Shown: positions 49,501-62,397 of the stretch, one piece after another | How positions within the stretch are numbered: position 1 is the stretch's first letter | Layout of the letters: every line of letters begins with the position of its first letter | Assembly: GCA_026413225.1 (NCBI GenBank) | Contig: CM048552.1 | Coordinates: forward strand, 23,983,001 to 24,047,000 | Length of the DNA stretch: 64,000 bases | From: Otis tarda | Taxonomy: Eukaryota; Chordata; Aves; Otidiformes; Otididae | Reading direction: 5' to 3' | The notes under the pieces: model-generated | What the model was told of the DNA's origin: nothing | What the model saw: only the letters and a program-made list of their open reading frames with translations | Database searches by the model: none | Position numbers and translations under genes: made by a program

Positions 49501-51790
49501 ATTAATATTCTCATCTCTCTTCCAGTTTATCAATGAGCTTATTAAATAGGGGACAGAACTCTGGCCTCTAGAGTAAGCACAAGATACCTCCCATCTACTT
49601 ATTTCATCATTAATTTTCATTAGTCTTTGTTATAGCTTTTTAGTCAGATTTCAGTCCATTGGCTATGTTCTCTGCAGGATAATTTATATGAATTTTTCAA
49701 GTGAAATGTGATAGTTAGTGTCTCTTTTATTGCATGAGTTTATATCTGTGAAAGTTCTTCTAAGATCAACATATACTAGGAAATGGAATCTAACTCAGTC
49801 AAACAGTTCACCGAGACGTTAAAGAAAATAATATATGCACATGATGTTAAAAATCGTAACATAATTAAAATAATTCACAAAATAGGATGCCTAATTCTTA
49901 GGAGTTCATTGCTTTTTAGGCATTTGTCCTGAATATACTGAGGTTCTTCAGCCTGAATTAACCTTCATAGAATTGAAAGTGCTAAGTACCGTACAGTATT
50001 GAGCTTTCTGCATTTAATTATTTTCTGTTTGGATTTTAATGTAGGAAATCACTTAATCACGTATGAAATGAGAGAACCATCCAAGAAAGAAAAGAATCAC
50101 CCAAGCAGTCTCACTAAAGTTAAGATTCCCACTTACAAGTACTAAGTTACACATACGGGATAAAAACCTGATCTTCACTTAAGGTAAATCATTGTGGCTT
50201 TTTTTAATTCAATAGAACTAGGACAGTTCACCTCATCTAATAATCTGCCAGCTCATACTTTTTTTACTAAGAATATGAGCTAGACCTAAGAAGTTCTACC
50301 TTAAGAATCATTCCATTCTTCTTTTCCAAAAGTGGGTTCATACATTTGAAATTTTTTGCTATTTTTGTTATTCTTCCAATTGTCTGTTTTGTTCTTTTTT
50401 ACCTCTTGCAAGTACAGTGTCACAAAGTAAATCTTTATTTACAAAAAAAGCCCAAGTATGCATATTAATCATTTTCACAGCATTCTCATTGAGTGTTGTG
50501 CTTAGTTTGGTACATACACTGGGTAGACTAGGTCTGGTCCTAACACACCCCATCTGTCATGTAGGCCATAATGTAGGACTTTGATGCAGATAGACTTCTA
50601 ACAACATTAGAGCATGTACATGCAAGAGTATCATCAGCTGGGAAGTGATTTACCGTTTAGCTGTCGGTTGTGCTTCAAAGCCCATACCATTGCTTTTCCT
50701 CCATGTTCTTTCCCAATGCAAAGTGAAAGGCATTGATTGCTGTACCCACCTGATAATTTAGCTAATAAAAGGTGTTAAGCTAAAACATTTAGTTTTGGAT
50801 GGGAATAGGGGAAGTTTCACAAGCAGTACTGCTCTTGACATACTAATTAACGTCATGTGTCCCAGACATATGTGTGAGTACTTTGCCATTTAAAAAAAAA
50901 AAAAAACAAAGTCAAACAGGTTAGCTTAATACCTCTGTTTTCAGCTCATTTATAGGATTTTTGCTTGGAGAGGAGGAGGAGAATCATTCACTGGCTATCG
51001 TCACTCTCAGACAGCAGAGAAGTATCAAGAGCGGTACCTTTCACACTATCTTGCTCTGACTTATCAATTTTTCTTGATACTTGGTAGTTGTGGTACTTGA
51101 GGACACAAATTAAAAGCTGGGGCAAGGATCTTAAATATGTGAATGAACAGTGAACTAAAGTAGAAATTCAGGCTGAAATACTTGATTGTTGTGAGTTAAC
51201 AACAAACTAGGATAAATTGCCAATCTAGAAATATAGCTCAGATTATATACCTCTGCTGGACACCGCTACACAAAAGCAGGAAGACGTCTTTTAGTGATTT
51301 AAACACCTGTCTTTTTACAATATATAGGTTATTTTTTCCTCTTGGCTCCTGTGTTCTGTTTCAGTTGCTTTCAGTAGGAATATTGTGCACATCTATGATA
51401 CTAGAATTTTGTTTCTTGTTAATATGGTGATCATGAAATCAAAAGTAGTATTTTTTTAATGTAAAATGTATTCTGTGATGCTCAGTTTCTTTTGCGAACT
51501 GTGATCTCATGATCAGTGACTGCATCAACAGCTGGGGAAACCAAACTTTCTTTGCCTTGGTAGCTCTAATACGAATATAAAAGAAAGTATTCTTCTTCAA
51601 TTACATGGAAAAACATTATGAAAGATACTGAGAAAATGATATAAACATGCTCTGGATTTACACTGATGTCTAATAAGATGCAGCTGCCTCCTGGTAAGTA
51701 AAACTATATTTTGATTAGTGAATATGTATAAGCTTCAAGAAATTCATGCTTGAGATAGCAAAGTAACACTGGCATTTGCTGCAATTTCTT

Positions 51791-51825
51791 TATCTATCTA
51801 TCTATCTCTCTCTCTCTCTCTCTAT
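51791..51825. repeat. Compound microsatellite (TATC)n(TC)n
   Basis: Four TATC units are followed by about nine TC units. The junction of the two motifs is typical of a slipping microsatellite, and it is likely length-polymorphic. Confidence 0.95.
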
Positions 51826-52071
51826 TTTAATAAATATACATATCAACTTTACCAAGATGTCTGGCCTAGACATCTCTTGATGCCCTCATATAACTTGGCT
51901 AGAGCATATTTATGTCACAAACAGGAAGAAAAACTTCTCAGAGAATTAACTTCATGGCTACCATGTCTAAATCCTCAACTAGCAGGATTTTATCAAGAAG
52001 TGAATTATAAATAAGATGTTTCTTAAGTAGCAATAGGATTAAGGAGTCAAAAATGCTATAAAGATTTCATA

Positions 52072-52217
52072 AAATCGTAGAATCACATAGGGTTCGGGTC
52101 AGAAGGAACCTTCAAAGATCATCTAGTACCGATACCCCTGCCGTGGGCAGACACTTCTTCCACTAGATTAGATTACTCAAAGCTCTGTTCAAACAGACTT
52201 TGAACGCTTCCAGGAGT
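52072..52217 (-). mobile_element. Older CR1, 3' part (left half of a nested pair)
   Basis: The 3' terminal ATCGTAGAATCACATAGG (about 52074-52091), 3' UTR and start of the coding end of a CR1 copy. It breaks off at CTTCCAGG (about 52215), exactly where a second CR1 3' terminus begins. The continuation of this copy lies at 53798-53903. Its 3' UTR ('CCTGCCGTGGGCAGACACTT') is closer to the older subfamily at 12247 than to the inserted copy. Confidence 0.85.
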
Positions 52218-53797
52218 AGAATCATAGAATCATAGAATGGTTAGGGTTGGAAGGGACCTTCAAAGGTCATCTAGTCCAACCCCCCTGCAAGAAGCAGGGA
52301 CATCCCTGACTAGATCAGGTTGCTCAGAGCCTCATCCAGCCTGGCCTTGAACACTTCCAGGGATGGGGCTTCCACCACCTCTCTGGGCAACCTATTCCAG
52401 TGTTCTACAACCCTCATTGTAAAAAATATTTTCCTAATATCCAATCTAAATCTACCTCCCTCTATTTTAAAACCATTACTCCTTGTCCTATCACAACAGG
52501 CCCTACTGAACAGCCTTTCCCCATCTTTCTTGTAGGCCCCCTTGAGGTACTGGAAGACCGCTATAAGGTCTCCCCGGAGCCTCCTCTTCTCCAGGCTGAA
52601 CAGCCCCAACTCTCTCAGCCTGTCTTCATAGGAAAGGTGCTCCAGCCCTTTTAGCATCTTCGTGGCCCTCCTCTGGATCTTCTCCAACTGGTCCATGTCC
52701 TTCTTATGTTGGGGGCTGCAGAACTGGACACAGTATTCCAGGTGGGGTCTCACCAGGGCAGAGTAGTGGGGGAGAATCACCTCCCTCGACCTGCTGGCCA
52801 CGCTTCTCTTGATGCAACCCAGGATGTGGTTGGCCTTCTGAGCCCCAAGGGTGCATTGCCTACTCACGTTGAGCTTCTCGTCCACCAGCACTCCCAAGTC
52901 TTTCTACTCAGGGCTGCTCTCAATCCATTCCCCGCCCAGCCTGTATTTGTGCCTGGGATTGCCACAACCCAGGTGCAGGACCTTGCACTTGGCCTGGTTG
53001 AACTTCATGAGGTTGGCACAGGCCCACCTCTCCAGCTTGTCAAGGTCCCTCTGGATGGCATCCCTCCCTTCCAGCGTGTCGACGGCACCACACAACTTGG
53101 TGTCTTCGGTGAACTTGCTGAGGGTGCACTCTATCCCACTTCCATGTCGCCAACAAAGATGTTGAACAGGGCCGGGCCCAACACGGACCCTTGAGGGACG
53201 CCACTGGTGACCGGTCTCCACATGGACATTGAGCCATTAACCACCACTCTCTGAGTGCGGCCATCCAGCCAACTCCTTATCCACCGAGTGGTCCATCCAT
53301 CAAACCCATATCTCTCTAGTTTAGAGAGAAGGATGTTGTGCGGGACAGTGTCAAAAGCTTTGTACAAGTCCAAGTAGATGATATCCGTTGCTCGTCTCTC
53401 GTCCGCCGATGCTGTCACCCCATCATAGAAGTCCACCAAATTGGTCAGGCATGATCTGCCCTTGGTGAAGTCATGTTGGCTGTCACCAACCACCTCCTTG
53501 CTCTCCATGTGCCTTAGCATGGTTTCCAGGAGAATCTGCTCCATGACCTTGCCAGGCACAGAGGTGAGGCTGACCGGCCTGTAGTTACCCGGGTCTTCCT
53601 TATTTCCCTTTTAAAATATGTTCCCTCTCTTCCAGTCATCGGGGATCTCACCAGACCGCCACGATTTCTCAAATATGATGGCCAGTGGCTTGGCAACTTC
53701 ATCCACCAGCTCCCTCAGGACCCGCGGATGGATCTCATCAGGTCCCATGGACTTGTGCACCTTTAAGTTCCTCAGATGATCCCGAACCTGCTGTGGA
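52218..53797 (-). mobile_element. CR1 LINE, 1.58-kb young copy inserted in an older CR1
   Basis: The longest CR1 copy in the window. Its 3' end carries reversed octamers (AGAATCATAGAATCATAGAA, 52218-52237), the 3' UTR shared with the copies at 22825 and 62830, then ORF2 from its stop at 52310 back to about 53797. The 5' truncation lies upstream of the RT fingers. It interrupts an older CR1, since that copy's sequence resumes at about 53798. No clear target-site duplication is seen, as is common for CR1. Confidence 0.95.
52310..53797 (-). pseudogene. CR1 ORF2 remnant: reverse transcriptase to C-terminus
   Basis: Conceptual reading on the minus strand gives [20 protein letters not shown] (about 53690-53750), then [12 protein letters not shown], and an in-frame TAA at 53611-53613. 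Next come [22 protein letters not shown] block [12 protein letters not shown] (Asp at about 53350; family YLDFSKAFDTV) and block [12 protein letters not shown] (about 53173-53205). A frameshift at about 53140-53145 moves to the second frame, with block C FTEDTK (53102-53113; family FADDTK, so one catalytic Asp is Glu and Ala is Thr). LHLGCGNPRHKYRLGGEWIE follows, then an in-frame TAG at 52904-52906. The remaining frame to 52310 is open ([42 protein letters not shown]). The endonuclease domain is missing. Three lesions and an altered active site mean it is inactive, though decay is limited. Confidence 0.9.
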
Positions 53798-53903
53798 ACA
53801 GGGCATACACAGCTTCTCTGGGCAACCTGTTCCAGTGTCTCACCACCCTCATTGTAAAGAATGTCTTCCTTATGTCTACGTTTCTATGTCTTTAAGTACT
53901 GTG
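53798..53903 (-). mobile_element. Older CR1, 5' part (right half of a nested pair)
   Basis: GGGCATACACAGCTTCTCTG and GGCAACCTGTTCCAGTGTCT, then TCATTGTAAAGAATGTCTTC, match the CR1 ORF2 C-terminal region just upstream of where the left half (52072-52217) stops. An internal deletion follows, then CTTTAAGTACTG near 53890-53901. Together the halves are one older CR1 copy split by the younger one. Confidence 0.85.
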
Positions 53904-54196
53904 TGACAGTACCGTCATGTTCATACTTTAGTGACCTGTGCAAGGAGCCATATAACATGTGCTTCAAAGTATCAGTACTTCTAATTGTTATATACTGACA
54001 CCTCCAAAACTGGAAGAAAAAAAAAAAAAGAAAAGAAGAAAGAGGAAACAGATCATTTAGGAAGGTAGTACAGCCATTTTTAATAGAAAAAAAAACCAGT
54101 ATAACTAGTGCATAACATTATTATTAAAGGATATTGGTATAAAAAGATACGCTGCCTTACCTATCTGGTGGGAACATCTGATAAGTACGTTTTGTC

Positions 54197-54227
54197 TAAC
54201 TAACAGTCTCTATCCAACTAACAGTCT
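54197..54227. repeat. Short tandem doublet of ACTAACAGTCTCT
   Basis: ACTAACAGTCTCT occurs twice, about 18 bp apart. This is a local duplication. Confidence 0.8.
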
Positions 54228-56141
54228 CTTTCCTCTCAATTACTTCTTACTTTATTTCCTGTTCATAGACAGTCCTACCTTACATTTCAAGTTACTATTA
54301 GCTTAGTTTTGCTCTTACTTAAATATATTTGTTGATAAGAAGTTGAATTTAGAGAAAATTACCCCAAAACAGATTCCCCTCCATTAAATTTTTCCATAGA
54401 GTTTTCAATATTTTGTTAGCAAGATTTTATGTGTTTCTTATACTTGCAATGACAGTGACTCCTTTCTTTAATCAGATAAAATCTGATAAATTAACCAAAA
54501 TATAAAGGTAGATATTTGTGTGTAGATGAAGGGAGGTCAAGTAGGGATGAAGCTGAGAAAGTTCTTAAGATGCAGAGCATGGTCTTGAATGTACAAATAA
54601 TTATTTTGGGGAGACCCTTACAGCTTACAGCTCACATGGTGACATGCTGCAGTATCAGAGAATCATCTGCTAGGAGACTCATTATGTGCCTTTCGGACTT
54701 CTTAGGTACTCCCAATGGCACATCAGTCTCATTCTCAGTCAGAAAAGGAGGAATAAAATTCTATAAAACCGCATATTTTCCATTTGTGCAGCTTTTTGTT
54801 TGAGTAAACTATTTAGACTGCAAGCATCAGTAATTTGTTCCCACTAGATTTAGACTACAGAAGGGTAAATGGCTCAACAAACTGCCAAACAATGGAGAAC
54901 CAAAGAGATTAAATTTAAATATTTAACGTTCTTTCCTTCTTTTTGCCCTCCCTTACATAGTGATCTCCAGACCATTGGTCCCAGACTGATGCAGCAAGTT
55001 GTTGTAAAAAATGTTTGAAAATTATTTAGAAAAACATTTCCAAATTCTCCCTTATGTTCCTACAGCCCAGAGAAATGTATGGGTACATTTGCACAAACAC
55101 TGAGGACATTAATCCAAAAACTACAATGTCAGGAGAAAGAAGGTAAATCTCTGGGAATCGTTTTGATTTATCCCATGCTGAGAAGTGAACAACAAGCTTC
55201 ACAGAACTGGAACAAATTCAAACAAAAGAGTTTCGTTGACATATGAAACTGATGGATGTTGCTCACTCTGTATATTATGATTTATAGACAGCTATATACA
55301 TATATTTTGAATGTTGAATTTACATTGTCAAAAAATAATCTTAAACTATCGTAGCTGGGAATGGCAATCAAGTAAGGTTACGGTCTAACAAAGTGACTGT
55401 GAAGTAACATCTATGTAATGTAGCACCCAGAAAGCAAAATCTACAGTTTTACTCTGTGTACTACCAGATTTTAAGAGCACCTAGACAAATAAAATTTTCT
55501 TACATGAGAGGGAGGAAGAAAGGAAATACTTTCAATGTTCAGTTTTGACATCAAATACTTACCCTGCTTTTTTCACATTGCCATCTTCTATGCTTGATTT
55601 TTCTCTCAGTTTGCATGACAACAAGCATTTGTGCATATGCAATTCCATGGCACATTTAGCCATCAACAAGGCTTATTTTGATCCATTTACAGAGAACTGA
55701 TGTTGCTGTAAGAGCACTAAAGGTAGTGTGGAATAGCTTAAATGAAAATTGTACTTCAGAAGCCACAAAAACTGCTCCCTGGTGTCCAGTAGCTTTTATG
55801 AGCCCTTGTAAATAGGCAGTGGGACTGTTAACAGACCATGATGACATGAGAAACATGTTGTGTAATATAATTATTTTGTGTTAAAACAATTATAGAATTC
55901 ATTTTAATAATGAAACATAATACACAGCTAATTGATAGTGCATTAACTTTTATGGGCTATGGAATATGGAAGTGATGGGAACAAATCAAGTATACGCTAT
56001 TCTGCTGTATTCTAACTTCTGCTTAGCACACAGGGAAGTGCATAAATAAAAGCTCTCATTTACAGAAAAAGTGTCAATACTGCTTCTGCAAAGGTTGTGA
56101 AATATAAAATATCCTTTCAGTTCATCTGGTTTTATCATATT

Positions 56142-56210
56142 AAAAACAAACAAACAAACAAAAACAAAACCAAACCAAACCAAAACAAAACAAAACAAAA
56201 AAACCCAAAA
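56142..56210. repeat. A-rich CAAA/CAAAC/CAAAA tandem repeat
   Basis: Runs of AAAC, then CAAAC, then CAAAA units over about 68 bp. Such tracts often mark the tail of a retrotransposed sequence, but no retroposon body is recognisable on either side. It is treated as simple-sequence repeat. Confidence 0.9.
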
Positions 56211-59200
56211 CTATGTTCATTCTAAAAGTCTTGAAATATTTCTAGAGTTATTATAAATAGCTAGTCCTTCATTTTTTGCCCTGGGAAAGCATATACTGTT
56301 AACAAGGACATGTGCTCAGAAGGAGGACATCGCAGTAAATCAGACTGGTATTATATACGGCCAAAACCTTTTTAAGTTGAAGTTTATGGCATCAGGTCTC
56401 TTGAGGCAGTTTAAAGCCTAGTAAAATGACTCACTGATTTGAAATAACCCCCTCTGAAATACCAACTTGTCTGTCACATTTAAGTTTTAATAACCAAGTA
56501 CAACATTTACATAACAAGTGGGATAAATGAATATGTAGAAAAACATACCAAATATTATGGAATTAAAATTACAGCTGCCATTATAGCTAAATGAACCAGT
56601 CTTGCAGCTGTTTAAAGGAAATCTTTTGAAAATAAAGTCTGTGATCTCATATCTTCCTTCTATTCAGGACTGAAAAGAGTGGGAGCACTGGGAAATTAAT
56701 GCTCCCTGGTTCTGCAACAACTTGTCCTTATCTCAAGTTATTAGAATTTACATGTGTCCTTTCATATTATAGACTCTCTTCAACTTAATGTACTATTGGT
56801 TTTAGGCAGTATGACTCCTCGTATTTAAGCACGTGGCACTTAAAACTGTAGAATCTTCATTTGGATACATTTAGCCTGGTCTCCTGTGCAAAGTAGGGAA
56901 ATGCCATGATAGCCCTTTAAAATACAAGGAAATTCAGCTGAGAAAAACGGTAAAGAAGAACTTTTAGCACAGCTTTACCACGCAGAGGTGACTTGTATGA
57001 TTCAATCAATGTCTTTGTACTGCACTCCTCCTAACTCCTTGTTCAGGGATTGTTATGGACAAAGCCTGCTGGATTGCCTCTGTACCCACCATTGGAAATG
57101 TGTGTGTAAAAATCTGATGTGGAAGGAAGTGGATAGAATTGTAGGTATTCAACTATATCATATAATACAGTAAAGATAGTATTCATCAAGACCACCTAAA
57201 CCTGAAAAAAGCATACTTTGGTTAATTTCTCCCTTTGCCTTCTGAGGGATGTGGGTCCCTCTTCACTGTTGCTCTACCGTACCATTTTCTTTCTTCACAA
57301 ACGTGGCTCCATTTCTCCTCTGCCCATCCCCTACACCCACCGTTAGAAAATATTTCTTGGACTACTGAGTGCAGTGCCAAAGTTTTAGATGTCCAGACTT
57401 GTTGCAGAAGCCAAGGAACCCAGTTTGAGGTGGCTGTACTATGTAGTGATATTCATTTTCAATTAAAAAGCCCTAGATTTCAGCTTTATTATTTTTAATG
57501 CAGTAAAGCATTGATATGTCAAGACAGCAAGGATAGTGGAGGTGTTAAAATTTGCACACTACAGTCATGAGGATTACTTAGGAGGTACTTTCTCCCCTTA
57601 TATGTTTGCCTCCTGATAATAAAGAAGCAGTTTTATGGGCTAAGAAGGTAAAAATAAGATGCCTATGCTAGGGTGACATAACAGCTAAACTTATTTTCAG
57701 AGTTACAGTTCTGATTTAAGTATTTAGTATCTATCTAAATGCCAATTCACTAGCGCAAATTCCCTTTTTAAATTCTGACCCTAGGAGAGATTATAATGTA
57801 CAGCTTGCAAGAAAGTTAGTGTAATTATTGATGGGCATAAATTGCTAATTTTCCCTGACATAAGCCTGCTGCACAACATCAAAGACAGTAAATAAATGAA
57901 AAGGTTGAAAAAAAAAGATGAATGAAGATGTCACTGCATCAATCTTTTTTGCAGCCAACTGAGCTTCACACAAACAGGAAAACTCACTTTAGGATTTGGC
58001 TTATGCGACCTGTGTATTCATCTGGATCTCAAATAAAAACCTTCAATTTGCTGCTTCATCCGATCCTGACTTTTTGAGAAATGATTACATTTTCCTGACC
58101 CTTCCTGACAGATCTTAATTGTATGGTTGTTAGAGGGATAAATGTTAATTATGGATGCTATCTGCTGTCCTCCTTTCCCTCTTCCCTTCTTCCTGTTCTG
58201 CTTAATCAAATTTTAACTCTAGTTTAATTATTTTGTTACTCATTTTGGCACTACTCCACTATGAAAAAAAAATACACGCTTTTCTTAAATAAATCATATC
58301 GTTAGCCTGGCTTAGTAAAGTAATACTATCAATTAAAAATGTAGTAACTTTGAAAACTACATGGAGTTCCAGCTATTGTGTCCATATTTGCTAGTTTTTG
58401 AAGTGGCACAGTCATAGTTTCCTATTTTTATTTTTCTTCCTCCTGTGACAGAAACTTGAAGCTCACCTTCCCATACTCAGTACGCGTAGTACAACTCCGC
58501 CATCTCTGTGTGCCAGCAGGTGTAGTTAGTTGTAAGACTGCTTGGTATGAACGGCCTTGCCTTACAAAACTTTCACACCATTGCTGCAACAGGGTCCTTG
58601 CAAGTTCAGTATGTCAATATGCAGTAGTTACAGGGAATGAATAGATAAGAATAACATGGATGTTGAAAGAGACATACGCTTTAGTAGTAGCAGTAGTAGT
58701 ATCAGATATTAGTGACAAACTCTGTTGTAAAATGAGGATGCAAATATCCAGTAAAAAGTATGAAATGCATTTTGAAGTTTATCTCAGTCACTACAAATTC
58801 AGAAATTTCTTATTATATTTTGAGATTACCAGCCTTCTGACAGTCTTGTAAATCCCTTTGCTGCATGTTTTAATGAAGTTAAGAACTAGCAGTGTGATTG
58901 TACAGTAAGAGTGGTCATGAGCTCTGATTTCAAATGTAAGGCCATACCATTTGCTGTGTACAGGAAAAGAGGGAAGACTACGAGTTTTCACACAGCCAGC
59001 CAAGTAAGAGCTGATGCCTTGAGTACGGCATCAAGGCACAGCTCCAGGCATCAGCAGTAACTGATAATGTTAACATTCCTGAGAAAACAAAGAGGTAGAG
59101 TTAAAATCAAATTTATTTATTTGAAGTCTGAATTCACCTGCTTGTTTGGGTTCTAAAATGAAGCCTTTCACACCGTTTCCTTTTTAGCAAATCCTTTTTC

Positions 59201-62192
59201 AGTTGCTTCACTCTTGCTATCTGTCAAATACCACCCAAGACCCAGTGCCCTCCAGTATCAGTGTTGTGTCTTCTCTGGAAAATCAGCTGTTCCAGCTGAG
59301 GCAGAGGGCATTACCTGACCTATTTATCAATGTTACTTAGTTCACTTTTTCCTACCTGAGACCTCTGTATAAAGAAGACATTTTCCTTCACTCCATTGTA
59401 ATGTAGGCTGTTGGCAGAGTGATGACAAGCACTTCCCTAAGTATGTAATTAATCCTGACAGCGGGGAGGCAACACACAGTAGCAGTGATACTTGCCAGTC
59501 CCTACTTTCTTTTAGCTGGGATTAAAGTCTCACTTCATGGTTTATGCTGGAAAGAACATAAGCATATAGCTAGGATTTCTGAACTGGTGCCTAAAGCACC
59601 AAAACATTTTTAGGGCATGCTTTCTACCACCCCTCTGCTGTTAGGGACTGTGTCACAGCATAGTTAAAGGAAAGGCTTGTTGTGTGCCAGCTTGTTCAAT
59701 GTAGGGGAAAATCTGACATCTCAGGAATTGTTCTACAGCATCAGTCCAGTATCTTAACCCCAGGACTGTCTGTGTTCCCATCCTGAAGAAGATGTCTTGA
59801 ATGTTTTCATGCTTTCATGGTGATGTGAGTTCTTCTGCTTTGCAAATAAATAACTTGCAACATTAATCTTGGAACCGACATTGGTCAGTATAACTTGGTG
59901 TAAATGCTAAGCATCATTTTATTGGATAAGGTTTTGTATGAGAAAGAACTGGGAAAGAAAAAAATCTGATGCATAGATGTATAAGGCCTTGAAATAATAG
60001 TAAAACAAATTGATCAGCTCCATTCTGATACACAATAAGTCCACATCCTTTAGTCGGCATTTTAAGCATTGGCAGAAATTTACTTCCAGAAAAATCCCAG
60101 TAACCACACATAATGCACTTCCACTGTGGTGCTAAAATCTATTTAGACTCCACAGAGTTTAGTGATTTTGCACTGAAGTTAGCCTTAAAAATAATCTTAC
60201 AGATCTTCTTGCCAGCATCTCAGTGGCACAAGCTAGCTTTCTGTATCCTGTCAAAGAACCCCTAATTACCCTGTCCTCGTTGTAGATTGACATGATGCAT
60301 GACATATTGTAACTACTGAGGAGTTATGATGAGGTCCTTCAATCTGTTTCACAGTTCATGATAAAAATACTGATTTATGTCAATTAGGCCTGACTAGCGA
60401 TTGTTGTTTCAATTTAGACTGGCACCAAGGAACTTGTGACCATGAACTGTTCTGATGAGGTTATGCAAGTGGCATAGTTTGGTCCGTTTCATCATCAGGC
60501 ACTCTACATAAGGCAAACTTACTGATACATTCGAATCCTGTAAGTATTTGTGCTTTGGCATTTCTGTGTGCTTCCACAGGTGGGATAGTGAATGATAATC
60601 AATTTTTGAAGAAAGAAGCAAACTACAGAGTGTTCAGTCACAAATATTTAAAAAGAAATATATGTGCATTGAGCAGGATTAATAAATATTTAGTGAGCCC
60701 TTTATGGAATTTTTACCTAGAAAACTGACAATATATTCTTCCTTGATGGTAGGTAGTATCTACATTTGAAATGAGATTATCTATTTTTTTCTAACCTTGT
60801 AACAATTCTAACCCTGTAAAAATTTTAAATAATTTCATTATCATGTATTTCCATAATGTAAACTCATATTTAAACATCTATGTTGTGCATATGCTCTCTT
60901 GTACTTCTCTACAGTTTTTCTTCTTCCTTCTCCTTTGTCATCTTTTAATCAGCTTCCCAATTCAGCATTTTTCTGTCTCCTTTATTAATGAATCCAGATT
61001 TTTCTGTCCTTGTCAGCTGAAACTAGTACTCTTCCTTCGTTTCTTCACTACCATTTTCCTTTGTTGCTCCTCTTCTTCCATGACAGATGGACAGTTGTAT
61101 AGTACTTCAATTAGAGACTATCAGTACCAAAGCAGGTAAAACACATTTTAGGACTGCACAGCAAAATGTGCTGTCACCTGAATTCTTACATGGTTCTGAG
61201 ATATTTAAGAGACAAAGCAGTGTTGATGTACTGAAAGCAAATTATTACAAAATTGACAAAATTTTTTCCTTATCTTTTCTTGCACCTTGAAATCCTAAAA
61301 ATAATGTTTCCACAACTAGGTAAAATTTCATATGTATATGAATACATGTTTTAGCAAACATTAATAAAGATTAAACTTCAAATCACAGTATGAAATTATA
61401 AATGAAAATCAGTGATTATGATTTGTAGTTGTAAGACTGGAAGCAGATGGACAGCCATGTGGTATGTTTCACATTGTTCATTGCAACACATTTTCTACCA
61501 GCATTTGCTTTAGCGACAGCTCAGATGACTCACTAATAATGTTTAGAATATTTCACAAGATGTGTAAGCAAAGGTGTCACTTGATTGTGAGGACAAAATT
61601 GTCCTTCACAGATTGTCTTAGAGATCTTAGTCTTCCTTTCCTAAGTATCTCAACATATCTTAGAGTAGACATCCTTATTTTCCTCTCACTGACCTAGATG
61701 TCTAGTCTGCACATAATTAATTTACAAAGTTCTTCAGGGATAGCTTGACAGAAAAAAATGAAGAGAAATTAGTTCTGTGCATCTTCACAGTAGTATTTCC
61801 TGTTTTGACCAACTGATTCAGCTGTGTTAGTTATATAAAACACACCTTTTGTTTTGCCCTGAGCTCTAAATATATCAGATATATCTGGTCCAGATATGAC
61901 AGAATACATAGGTTCTGTATGCTGCTTACCCAGGAGCGGAAAGCAGAAGTGGGAAATCAAAAGTCAGTGTACTGACAAACGGAGCTGAACTGGGATCTAA
62001 GGGTAAGGATTTGTCACTTAGAGTTGTCGTGTTCCCTGCTGAAGTAAGACAGAGGGAAAGAAAATGGTGCTTCTGGGATACAGCTGGAATGCACCACACA
62101 TTACAACTTGTGTTATCTCTAGATGTATCAAAACTCTTCAATTTCAAATGTTTTATACATTAAAAAGTCAATATCCTTGTCACAGGTTGAAA

Positions 62193-62397
62193 CTTATCTG
62201 AAAGCACAGCTCAGATAAAATGAGGTCTGCATCTGCACAGCTCCAATTGATTCGGTGATCCTGGTATGCCCTGGAAAGACAAAGCAGCACAGATAATTAT
62301 CATGAGGGAGGCTTACCTGAAAGCACTGCTAGATGAGATCTGAATTACATCTGCCCTCCTGTAACAGTTTAGATATGCACTGGAAAGAAACAAAGAG
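62193..62397 (+). repeat. Diverged direct duplication, period about 119 bp
   Basis: Two related segments begin CTTATCTGAAAGCAC (62193) and CTTACCTGAAAGCAC (62312). Each is followed by an AGAT..A(T/A)G(A)AG(A/G)TCTG segment, a CATCTGC word, and a TATGC(C/A)CTGGAAAGA(C/A)A end. Similarity is patchy, so the duplication is old. It may belong to an unrecognised repeat that extends to the CR1 at 62830. Confidence 0.65.

Larger units (their letters stand above)
38106..52071. other. Long AT-rich stretch without a recognised gene
   Basis: About 14 kb. The sub-block 40620-41330 is less AT-rich and is listed separately. Homopolymer A tracts occur at 44995-45017 and 46514-46533; neither follows a recognisable retrocopy. 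A TATC/TC microsatellite lies near the right end. The 117-codon frame at 42595-42948 has no recognisable domain. Nothing here identifies a host exon. Confidence 0.5.
53904..62192. other. Long AT-rich stretch without a recognised gene
   Basis: About 8.3 kb. Local structures are a tandem ACTAACAGTCTCT doublet (about 54197-54227), an A/C-rich CAAAA-type tract (56142-56210), a TAG/CAG trinucleotide patch (about 58681-58701), and a small GATGCC...GGCATC inverted repeat near 59013-59032. No coding region, RNA or transposon family is recognised. Confidence 0.5.

Noticed and set aside
51022-51082. Inverted repeat AAGTATCAAG / CTTGATACTT
   Set aside because: A ten-base stem with a roughly 40-base loop is within chance expectation for this much sequence.
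52706-53194. Plus-strand frames of 104-162 codons
   Set aside because: They are antisense shadows of the CR1 ORF2 reading frame on the minus strand.
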